This document shows, one piece after another, positions 1-5,533 of a stretch of 5,533 nucleotides of DNA. A program made the position numbers and the translations under genes. Numbering within the stretch: position 1 is the first letter of the stretch; every line of letters starts with the position of its first letter. The DNA comes from an uncultured Bacteroides sp. (lineage in GTDB: Bacteria > Bacteroidota > Bacteroidia > Bacteroidales > Bacteroidaceae). Below the pieces are notes generated by a model. The model did no database searches and was not told the origin of the DNA. It was given only the letters and a program-made list of their open reading frames with translations. Where the stretch lies: contig USPQ01000129.1 in NCBI GenBank assembly GCA_900556625.1, positions 1 through 5,533 on the forward strand. The letters are read 5' to 3'.

Positions 1-47
1 CAACCTTTGTTAACCTTAAATCTAATACTATGAAAAAAATCACATGA

Positions 48-79
48 CAAATGTAAGCCTTCATTGTATTTCTTCCAAA
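48..79 (-). promoter_or_regulatory. Bacteroides-type promoter facing left, out of the window
   Basis: Read on the minus strand there is TTTG (79-76), a 20-bp spacer, then TACATTTG (55-48). This is an exact match to the Bacteroides vegetative consensus of a -33 TTTG and a -7 TAnnTTTG separated by 19-21 bp. Transcription would start near position 41-45 and run to the left. No start codon followed by a lasting reading frame is seen in the remaining bases, so the gene it serves should begin beyond the left edge, divergent from the sigma gene. The match is seen directly; activity is inferred. Confidence 0.55.
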
Positions 80-112
80 TAATTCTATTGCATTTGTTTC
101 TCTTTTAAATTC

Positions 113-130
113 TTTCACTGATTTTCACTG
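113..130. repeat. Tandem 8-bp direct repeat TTTCACTG, 10-bp period
   Basis: TTTCACTG occurs at 113-120 and again at 123-130, so the copies sit on the same face of the helix. They lie about 35-50 bp upstream of the -33 box of the leftward promoter and about 110 bp before the sigma -7 box. Same-face direct repeats upstream of a promoter often bind a regulator, for example AraC-type proteins. No regulator can be named, and the repeat could be chance in AT-rich DNA. Confidence 0.3.
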
Positions 131-242
131 TTATCGGACACGATGCACTTCTATCCCACTTATTGGAAGGTTTTTGAGTATTTCAACGAGTAATTTTTCT
201 CATAAAAAAATAGGATTTTTTTTAATCTTTGAATATTTAAAG

Positions 243-250
243 TATATTTG
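243..250 (+). promoter_or_regulatory. Probable -7 box of the sigma gene promoter
   Basis: TATATTTG matches the Bacteroides -7 consensus TAnnTTTG exactly. There is no good -33 TTTG at the usual distance; that place is a T run (216-223) which follows an A run (204-210). A bent, T-rich upstream region may compensate, or an activator may be needed. A start of transcription near 254-257 leaves an untranslated leader of only 10-15 bases before the ATG at 268. Confidence 0.5.
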
Positions 251-267
251 CGCTATGTCTATAGAAA

Positions 268-891
268 ATGAAAAGCATGGCTGCCTCTAGTGAAATGGAT
301 GATATTGCTTTGTGGGGCCTTTTGATAAAAGGCGATCAAAAAGCATTGGAAATACTTTATCAAAGATATTATTCTCTTCTGTTGAATTATGGTTTGAGAT
401 GCAGTACAGATAAAGAATTGGTCAAAGATTGTATCCAGGATCTTTTTATAAGCTTATATCAGAATACTCACATTAATGTGACAAACATAACAGTCCGTTC
501 TTATCTATTAAAAGCTTTAAGAAATAATCTCACCTATAAATTAGCAACTAATAAAGAAGCGGATTCATTAGATGACTCAGTTTTTCATATTCCGCTCAAT
601 GAAGATCTATTTGAACAGTTATTTCCTAAGAATGATCATGATCTGCAACTGGCCCGTCGTCTTTTGGAGGCAATCTCACAGTTATCTCCGAATCAAAAAA
701 CAGTTCTTTATTTACGTTATGTGCAGGAACTCTCATATAAGGAAATAGCGGATGTTATGGATATGAACATACAATCGTCTATGAATTTGTCTAGCCGGGC
801 TTTAACTAAACTGCGCACTCTAGTAACTCAAGATGAATACTTTTTGGGTGTATGGCAATTGTTTTTTCTTAAAATAATATTATCTCTTTGA
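268..891 (+). CDS. ECF-type RNA polymerase sigma-70 factor, Bacteroidetes family
   Basis: This is a 207-residue extracytoplasmic-function sigma factor, which directs RNA polymerase to a small set of promoters, here most likely the susC operon downstream. Region 2 spans about residues 14-66: LWGLLIKGDQKALEILYQRYY, then KDCIQDLFISLYQ, the usual core-binding and -10 recognition stretch. Region 4 spans about 128-183: ISQLSPNQKTVLYLRYVQ, then the helix-turn-helix ELSYKEIADVMDM and the end SSRALTKLR. Length and layout fit the Bacteroidetes family modelled as TIGR02985. The ATG at 268 is chosen for its A-rich approach; in-frame ATGs at 277 and 295 are possible, and 295 (MDDIALW) would match the usual start of the family. 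The last 17 residues are unusually hydrophobic (YFLGVWQLFFLKIILSL). The anti-sigma gene follows after 148 bp on the same strand, probably co-transcribed. Confidence 0.96.
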   Translation: MKSMAASSEMDDIALWGLLIKGDQKALEILYQRYYSLLLNYGLRCSTDKELVKDCIQDLFISLYQNTHINVTNITVRSYLLKALRNNLTYKLATNKEADSLDDSVFHIPLNEDLFEQLFPKNDHDLQLARRLLEAISQLSPNQKTVLYLRYVQELSYKEIADVMDMNIQSSMNLSSRALTKLRTLVTQDEYFLGVWQLFFLKIILSL

Positions 892-1039
892 AAGGGGAAA
901 AATATTTTCTTTGTAATTTGTTGATTATTATATAGATATATCCTTTTTCTGACTCTACTGTTTTTTTCTGCAAAAAAAATGCTGTAAAAGTGAGTAGGTT
1001 TTTCTTTTAATTCCATTCTAATTATAAAAGAGGATAAAA
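892..1039 (+). other. Sigma to anti-sigma intergenic gap
   Basis: This 148-bp AT-rich spacer has no TAnnTTTG box with a correctly placed TTTG, so read-through from the sigma gene is the simplest reading. It contains T7 (961-967) facing A8 (972-979) around a CTGC loop, flanked by CTACT (955-959) and AGTAG (993-997), then a T-rich run from 999. That could form a weak hairpin that lowers downstream transcription, but most pairs are A-U. A purine-rich AGAGGA (1029-1034) lies 5 bases before the anti-sigma ATG and is the likely ribosome binding site. Confidence 0.4.
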
Positions 1040-2116
1040 ATGAAATATAGTAAAATAGATATCAGGAATACTGTACGCAATCTTATAGATTATTTCAAGA
1101 TGCAAAACGAAGTTCCTTCTCAAAAGGAAATAGTTGAAGTATGGAGTAAAATAAAAGAAGGGGTTGAAAAGAAAAAACAAAGAAGGAAAGAGCGATATAT
1201 ACTTGTGGCAATTACTTCTGCAGCTGCTTTCATAGGGTGTATATGGTTGGGAATTGAATGGCATTCTTTTAATAATAAATCGGATATATCCGTAATAGCA
1301 GCACAAATGTCTAATGAATCTATAGAAGGAGAGGATATTCGTTTAATTGTCTCTGAGAAAGAAGTTCATCATGTAAAGAAAGGAGCTACAGTAGCTTATT
1401 CACAAGAGGGAATTGTGAGTGTAGATGAAGAAAAGGTATCTAAGAATACTACAAAAGATTTATACGACCAGATTATTGTTCCTAAAGGTAAATATACCCG
1501 TTTGATTCTTGCTGATGGTTCTAGTTTGCATATTAATGCGGGTACGAAAGTGATTTATCCTAAACGTTTTGAGAAAAACAGACGTGAAATCTTTGTAGAT
1601 GGAGAAATTTTTATTGATGTGAAACGAGATGAATCAGCTCCTTTTATTGTGAAAACGGCACAATTTGAAGTACAAGTATTAGGGACTGCTTTTGATATAA
1701 AGGCTTATAGCGGCACATTTGAAAATGCAGAAGTTGTCTTAGTACGTGGTAAAGTAAATGTGAAGAGCAAATCGGGTAAGGAACTGGTTCTTTCACCTGA
1801 TAATAAAGCTACAATATTGTCTGATGGTCTGATTGAAGAGTCTTCAGTAAATGCAGAAGAATATGTACTTTGGACTGAAGGAATATTGTCTCTGAATAAT
1901 GATCCGTTGAATGTAATTTTAGCCAAACTGGGTCGATATTATGGAGTTGATATTGATTGTACAGATGATATTTCAACTATAAAGATAGCAGGTAAAATAG
2001 ACTTGGAGTGTGGCATAGAAGCAGCATTAAAAAGAATATCTGCTACAGGAGGATTCTCTTTCTTGAAGCAAGAGGGTGCCTACATGTTAAAGCCTCTGGA
2101 GAAAATTGTACAATAG
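1040..2116 (+). CDS. FecR-type anti-sigma factor (inner-membrane sigma regulator)
   Basis: This 358-residue single-pass inner-membrane protein should hold the neighbouring sigma factor inactive and receive a signal from the outer-membrane transporter. Residues 1-43 are the cytoplasmic sigma-binding part. A basic stretch KKKQRRKER (44-52) precedes one membrane segment at about 53-72 (YILVAITSAAAFIGCIWLGI), giving N-in topology. The periplasmic FecR domain is at about 142-262, with the typical VPKGKYTRLILADGSSLHIN, YPKRF, REIFVDGEIFIDV, PFIVKT and VLGTAFDIKAY blocks. The C-terminal DUF4974-type domain is at about 287-353 (NDPLNVILAKLGRYYGVDI to GGFSFLKQEGAYML), the part known in this family to meet the STN domain of the transporter. 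The start is supported by AGAGGA 5 bases upstream. Length is normal for Bacteroidetes FecR proteins and no key block is missing. Its position between the sigma and susC genes fits the sigma/anti-sigma/SusC signalling set. Confidence 0.97.
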   Translation: MKYSKIDIRNTVRNLIDYFKMQNEVPSQKEIVEVWSKIKEGVEKKKQRRKERYILVAITSAAAFIGCIWLGIEWHSFNNKSDISVIAAQMSNESIEGEDIRLIVSEKEVHHVKKGATVAYSQEGIVSVDEEKVSKNTTKDLYDQIIVPKGKYTRLILADGSSLHINAGTKVIYPKRFEKNRREIFVDGEIFIDVKRDESAPFIVKTAQFEVQVLGTAFDIKAYSGTFENAEVVLVRGKVNVKSKSGKELVLSPDNKATILSDGLIEESSVNAEEYVLWTEGILSLNNDPLNVILAKLGRYYGVDIDCTDDISTIKIAGKIDLECGIEAALKRISATGGFSFLKQEGAYMLKPLEKIVQ

Positions 2117-2183
2117 ATTTTGAAACCGAATGTTTAATCTTAAAAATGAATACGTATGATAACATGAAAAGATTTGTCTAATT

Positions 2184-2217
2184 AGAAAATCCGAGTAATA
2201 CTGCTAATATTACCCGG
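2184..2217 (-). terminator. Hairpin plus U-rich run, terminator-like on the minus strand
   Basis: Inverted arms at 2217-2208 and 2200-2191 form a 10-bp stem with a 7-base loop, followed on the minus strand by AUUUUCU (2190-2184). As minus-strand RNA the fourth pair is a G-U wobble, and the loop base next to the stem can add another G-U and a U-A. As plus-strand RNA the same places are A-C and C-A mismatches and no U run follows (AUAAAGUG). The structure is therefore better as an intrinsic terminator of leftward transcription than as one for the anti-sigma gene. Confidence 0.5.
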
Positions 2218-2250
2218 ATAAAGTGAAAAACACCGAGTTACTGGTATTAT
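2191..2250. repeat. Imperfect direct repeat in the fecR-susC gap
   Basis: CCGAGTAATACTGCTAATAT (2191-2210) and CCGAGTTACTGGTATTAT (2233-2250) agree at 16 of 18 positions after a 2-base gap. The starts are 42 bp apart, about four helical turns. The first copy is also the base of the hairpin at 2191-2217. The copies could be operator sites or promoter elements for susC. In the predicted antisense RNA they provide two competing partners for the same CCGGGU segment. Function is unknown. Confidence 0.45.
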
Positions 2251-2260
2251 ATCAATCTTA

Positions 2261-2293
2261 CAAAATTATGGAAAAAAAGTTGAAAAACGCAAT
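2261..2293 (-). promoter_or_regulatory. Candidate minus-strand promoter overlapping the susC start codon
   Basis: On the minus strand ATTG (2293-2290, one base off the TTTG -33 box) is followed after 21 bp by TAATTTTG (2268-2261), an exact TAnnTTTG -7 box. The spacing is within the Bacteroides range. The -7 box includes the first base of the susC ATG. It would drive leftward transcription from about 2254-2257 into the fecR-susC gap. Confidence 0.45.
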
Positions 2294-5200
2294 CATAATG
2301 AATCGATTAACGAAAATTATGTTTGTACTGGGATTTCTATTGACTTCAGTGTGGAGTTATTCGAGCAATTCCGTATATGCACAAAATCAAAAATTCTCTT
2401 TTGAATTTAAACAAACCTCTATTAAAACGATTTTTCAATACATTGAAAAACATAGTGAGTTTATATTTATGTATCGTACAGATCTGCTCGATACATCTAA
2501 GAAAGTCTCTGTGAAAGTAGAAAAACAGAGTATAGAACAGATACTTGAGCAAGTGTTGAAAGGAACATCTGTCGTATATGAAATAAATGATCGGCAGATT
2601 GTCCTAAAGAAAGGATTGGAACGGTTGGAAGAAGTTCCTCAACAGTCAAGGCAGAAAAAACTGATTCAGGGACTTGTCAAAGACGATAGAGGAGAGGTCA
2701 TTATCGGTGCGACTATCAAAGTAAAAGGAACAACCATAGGTACTACTACCAATATGGATGGGCTTTATAATTTGTCGGTTCCGTCAGAAAACTCAATTTT
2801 GATAGTTTCTTACATTGGTTACGCTACACAGGAAATAAAAGTTGGAAACCGTCAGAATATTATCATTACATTACAAGAAGATGCCAAAAACTTAGAGGAA
2901 GTTGTGGTTACAGCATACGGAACCGGACAGAAAAAGGCCAGTATGGTAGGTTCGGTGCAATCTATACGACCGGCCGATCTGAAAGTTCCTGCGTCTAATC
3001 TTTCCACTTCCTTTGCCGGACGTTTGGCTGGTGTGATTGCTGTGCAACGTAGTGGTGAACCGGGAGCTGATGGCGCTAACTTTTGGATTCGTGGTGTCTC
3101 TACACTTGGTAGTGCAAGTACTTCTCCGCTGATCATTATTGATGGTATTGAATCAACTACAACTGACTTGAATGCTCTTGACCCGGAAGTCATTGATGGG
3201 TTCTCAATTCTGAAGGATGCAACAGCAACTGCAATGTATGGTATGCGTGGTGCTAATGGTGTGATGATTGTGACGACCAAGTCCGGTGCTGCCTTGGATA
3301 AACCGATTATAAATTTTCGTGTGGAAGGTAGTATGTCTACGCCTACCAATATACCTGAGTTTGTGGATGGTGTTACCTTTATGGAACTTTATAATGAAGC
3401 TATACGTAATCAACCGGCAGGGAAAGAAGCTTATACACAGGAACGTATTGACGGAACTCGCCAAGGACTGAATCCTTATATTTTCCCGGATGTTGACTGG
3501 TATGGTGAGATGTTTAAAGACCGTTCGTTCAGTGAAACATTCAATTTTAACATCCGGGGTGGTGGTAAAAAGGTGGATTATTTTTCCAGTGTCTCTGTTG
3601 GGCATGAAAGCGGTATGTTAAAAAGTCGTTCTAAAGATTTCTTTTCATTTGATAACAATATCAGTCGAATGCGTTATTCTTTTCAGAACAATATCAATGC
3701 ACGTTTGGGTAAAACATCTAAATTATCTTTGAGACTGAACGTAATGTTGGTAGATAAACGTGGTCCGAATGAAAGTACAAGTAGTTTGTTCTCTAGTGTG
3801 ATGAATACGAATCCGGTAGATGCTCCGATTATGTTTCCGGACGATGGAACAACTTCCTATATTAAATGGGGGGTACCTACAAATACAACAGTAAATCCAT
3901 TAGCAACAATGGTAAATGGATATGATGATACGTTTCAGAGTACAGTAACAGCTTCATTGAATTTTGACCAAAAATTGGATTTCTTGGTGGATGGTTTGAC
4001 TTTTAAGGCTATGGCTTCTTTAAAGAATTTCAGCCAATCTGTTCAGACCCGATATTCTGATTGGAATAAGTTTACTGTTAATAATTGGTCTCTCAATGAT
4101 GATGGTACCTATAATATGGAGGTGATTCAGGAAGGTGCTGAAGTAGGAACTGAGCTTAAAACAAAAAGTAGTAATACCGGTGATCGGCGTATTTACTTAC
4201 AAGCGATGTTAGAATACAATCGTACATTCGGAAAGCATGATGTGGGAGCTTTGTTGATTTATAATCAGGATGAATATATGGATAATAATCCGGGGACGGA
4301 CTTATTAGTAGCTCTTCCGACTCGTCGTCAGGGAATTGCAGCCAGAGCATCGTATGCATACGATGGGCGTTATCTGGCTGAGGTAAACTTGGGATACAAC
4401 GGCTCTGAGAATTTTGCGAAGGGGAATCGTTTCGGGCTTTTCCCTTCTATAGCTGTCGGATATAATATTAGCGAAGAAAAATTCTTTGAACCATTAAGAA
4501 ACATAATTTCCAGAATGAAAGTCAGAGCTTCGTACGGATTAGTTGGTAATGGCAATATTGGTGGACAACGTTTTACTTATTTAGCAGATGTTGATCTAAC
4601 GGGAAGTCCGGCTTTTACGACTGGTATTAATATGGACAGAACATTGAAAGGACCTTCATATAAGCGTTTTGCTAATTATGATTTGGGATGGGAAGTAGGA
4701 AAAAAATATAATATCGGGCTAGATATGATATTTTTTAATAATCTGAGCTTGACGGTAGATGTATTTCGTGAAGACCGGACAGATATTTTTCAGGAGAAAG
4801 CAACTATTCCTTCTTATTTAGGAGTATATGGGACTAAATATTATGTCAATAGTGCAGCTGTACGTAATCAAGGTATTGATGCTTCTATTGATTTTGGACA
4901 TCAATTCAATAAAGATTTCAGTATGACATTCAAAGGAACATTCACCTATGCTCACAATGAGATTAGGGCGTACGAGGAATCTGTAGGAGATCGTGCTAAT
5001 CTTTCCAGAATTGGTTATAGCACTTCTCAGCAATGGGGATACGTGTCTGATTATTTGTTTGCCGATCAGACTGAGATAAATAATCATCCGACTCAATTGA
5101 TTGGAGGTACTGTTGGACCGGGTGACATTAAATATGTCAATCAGCCTAATGTGTATGGAGTATATGATGATATTATTGATAAAAATGACATGGTACCTAT

Positions 5201-5533
5201 TGGTAATCCGACTACTCCTGAAATTGTTTATGGATTTGGACCCTCATTTCATTATAAAGGTTTTGATTTTTCTTTCTTCTTTCAGGGAGTCGCTAAGACT
5301 TCTTTGTTTATGAGTGGTTTGCAACCTTTCGGCACAATGATGGAAAATAAAAATGTACAGAAATTTATAGCAGATGACAGATGGAGTCCTGAAAATCAAA
5401 ATATATTTGCGGAATATCCACGTTTAACTATTGAGAGAAGTGCCAATAATTCTACGACCTCTACTTATTGGGAACGGAATGGTGCTTTCTTGAAATTGAA
5501 GAATGCAGAAATTGGATATACCTTTAAATCTAT
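2268..5533 (+). CDS. SusC/RagA-family TonB-linked outer-membrane transporter with STN signalling domain (3' end cut)
   Basis: One uninterrupted frame of 1088 codons reaches the right edge without a stop. The protein imports a bound ligand, usually a glycan oligomer, through a 22-strand barrel powered by TonB, with a SusD lipoprotein as lid. A signal peptide covers residues 1-38 (hydrophobic MFVLGFLLTSVW, cleavage likely after VYA). The STN domain is at about 42-116, the mark of transporters that signal to a FecR anti-sigma factor. A carboxypeptidase-D-regulatory-like domain is at about 133-202 (LIQGLVKDDRGE to GYATQEIKV). The Ton box region EEVVVTAYG (210-218) precedes the plug (about 222-340), with FAGRLAGVIAVQRSGEPG, IRGVSTLG (274-281) and ILKDATATAMYGMRGANGV (314-332), the SusC signature. 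The rest is barrel; FLKLKNAEIGYTF (1074-1086) normally lies about 60-75 residues from the end. ATG 2298 is an alternative start that would shorten the signal peptide. The ligand cannot be told. Confidence 0.97.
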   Translation, partial: MEKKLKNAIIMNRLTKIMFVLGFLLTSVWSYSSNSVYAQNQKFSFEFKQTSIKTIFQYIEKHSEFIFMYRTDLLDTSKKVSVKVEKQSIEQILEQVLKGTSVVYEINDRQIVLKKGLERLEEVPQQSRQKKLIQGLVKDDRGEVIIGATIKVKGTTIGTTTNMDGLYNLSVPSENSILIVSYIGYATQEIKVGNRQNIIITLQEDAKNLEEVVVTAYGTGQKKASMVGSVQSIRPADLKVPASNLSTSFAGRLAGVIAVQRSGEPGADGANFWIRGVSTLGSASTSPLIIIDGIESTTTDLNALDPEVIDGFSILKDATATAMYGMRGANGVMIVTTKSGAALDKPIINFRVEGSMSTPTNIPEFVDGVTFMELYNEAIRNQPAGKEAYTQERIDGTRQGLNPYIFPDVDWYGEMFKDRSFSETFNFNIRGGGKKVDYFSSVSVGHESGMLKSRSKDFFSFDNNISRMRYSFQNNINARLGKTSKLSLRLNVMLVDKRGPNESTSSLFSSVMNTNPVDAPIMFPDDGTTSYIKWGVPTNTTVNPLATMVNGYDDTFQSTVTASLNFDQKLDFLVDGLTFKAMASLKNFSQSVQTRYSDWNKFTVNNWSLNDDGTYNMEVIQEGAEVGTELKTKSSNTGDRRIYLQAMLEYNRTFGKHDVGALLIYNQDEYMDNNPGTDLLVALPTRRQGIAARASYAYDGRYLAEVNLGYNGSENFAKGNRFGLFPSIAVGYNISEEKFFEPLRNIISRMKVRASYGLVGNGNIGGQRFTYLADVDLTGSPAFTTGINMDRTLKGPSYKRFANYDLGWEVGKKYNIGLDMIFFNNLSLTVDVFREDRTDIFQEKATIPSYLGVYGTKYYVNSAAVRNQGIDASIDFGHQFNKDFSMTFKGTFTYAHNEIRAYEESVGDRANLSRIGYSTSQQWGYVSDYLFADQTEINNHPTQLIGGTVGPGDIKYVNQPNVYGVYDDIIDKNDMVPIGNPTTPEIVYGFGPSFHYKGFDFSFFFQGVAKTSLFMSGLQPFGTMMENKNVQKFIADDRWSPENQNIFAEYPRLTIERSANNSTTSTYWERNGAFLKLKNAEIGYTFKS

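Larger units (their letters stand above)
2184..2257 (-). ncRNA. Candidate cis-antisense small RNA opposite the susC leader
   Basis: The prediction joins a minus-strand promoter-like pair (2293-2261), a start expected near 2254-2257, and a terminator-like hairpin with U-rich tail ending near 2184, giving about 70-75 nt. Small RNAs antisense to susC leaders, sitting between anti-sigma and susC genes, are established in Bacteroides fragilis, where DonS represses its polysaccharide locus. Here the RNA would pair with the susC mRNA leader if that mRNA starts upstream of about 2184. Promoter match, position and hairpin orientation are seen; existence of the RNA and repression are inferred. No protein-coding potential is apparent in it. 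Confidence 0.5.

Noticed and set aside
2..17. Direct repeat AACCTT at 2-7 and 12-17
   Set aside because: Six-base repeats are common by chance in AT-rich DNA and the context is cut by the window edge.
148..175. CTTC...GAAG followed by GTTTTT as a terminator for an upstream gene
   Set aside because: The stem is only 4 bp with a 14-base loop. That is too weak to call.
131..199. Minus-strand 22-codon frame with a protein-like look (EKLLVEILKNLPISGIEVHRVR)
   Set aside because: It has no start codon and is closed by a stop just upstream. It might be a relic of a gene 3' end, but nothing recognisable supports that.
1113..1129. Hairpin TTCCTT / AAGGAA inside the anti-sigma coding region
   Set aside because: It is a 6-bp stem in coding sequence, of a size expected by chance.
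828..1306. Minus-strand open frames at 828-1016 and 1022-1306, and another at 1705-1926
   Set aside because: They mirror AT-rich sigma and anti-sigma coding sequence. Their Phe/Tyr/Lys-rich products look like the reverse of low-GC DNA.
2161..2217. The hairpin at 2191-2217 read as a plus-strand terminator of the anti-sigma gene
   Set aside because: On the plus strand it has an A-C mismatch and no following U run, and it lies about 75 bp after the stop. The minus-strand reading fits better.
2852..3605. Two minus-strand open frames of 165 and 133 codons (2852-3349 and 3204-3605)
   Set aside because: They lie opposite the plug and early barrel of the transporter, whose plus-strand frame shows clear family motifs throughout. 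They overlap each other and their products show no family pattern.
4156..5313. Small open frames opposite or out of phase with the transporter (4156-4359, 4370-4555 and 4818-5096 minus; 5101-5313 plus)
   Set aside because: All lie inside the uninterrupted transporter frame. None has a recognisable domain or promoter of its own.
1..5533. CRISPR array, tRNA or rRNA genes, insertion sequence ends, phage genes
   Set aside because: No regularly spaced repeats, no tRNA-like or rRNA-like stretches, no transposase motifs and no terminal inverted repeats were found by eye.

Overview
The window looks like Bacteroides or a close relative in the Bacteroidales. It is AT-rich and carries a Bacteroidetes-type ECF sigma factor, a FecR-type anti-sigma factor and a SusC/RagA-type TonB-dependent transporter, in that order on the + strand. 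Intergenic sites match the Bacteroides promoter consensus (TTTG, about 20 bp, TAnnTTTG) and Shine-Dalgarno signals are weak. The species cannot be told from this.

Layout: 1-267 has no convincing gene. It holds a very good minus-strand promoter (48-79) firing out of the left edge, a pair of 8-bp direct repeats (113-130), and a + strand -7 box (243-250) just before the sigma gene. Positions 268-891 encode the sigma factor. A 148-bp gap with no clear promoter leads to the anti-sigma gene (1040-2116). A 151-bp gap (2117-2267) follows. The transporter starts at 2268 and runs off the right edge still open (1088 codons seen, roughly the last 60-75 residues missing).

How the parts work together: the transporter carries an N-terminal STN domain, the signalling domain that contacts the periplasmic part of a FecR-type anti-sigma factor. 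When the transporter binds its ligand (for SusC proteins usually a glycan held with a SusD lipoprotein), the anti-sigma factor is thought to release the sigma factor, which then transcribes the susC-susD operon. This is the regulatory head of a polysaccharide utilization locus. The susD and enzyme genes would lie to the right of the window.

The most interesting item is in the fecR-susC gap. The minus strand there holds a promoter-like pair (-7 TAATTTTG at 2268-2261) and, about 40 nt downstream, a hairpin that is better paired as minus-strand RNA and is followed by a U-rich run. Together they predict a cis-antisense small RNA of about 70-75 nt opposite the susC leader, the arrangement described for repressor RNAs of Bacteroides polysaccharide loci such as DonS. 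The three proteins themselves are well-known families. Nothing here points to an entirely new system.
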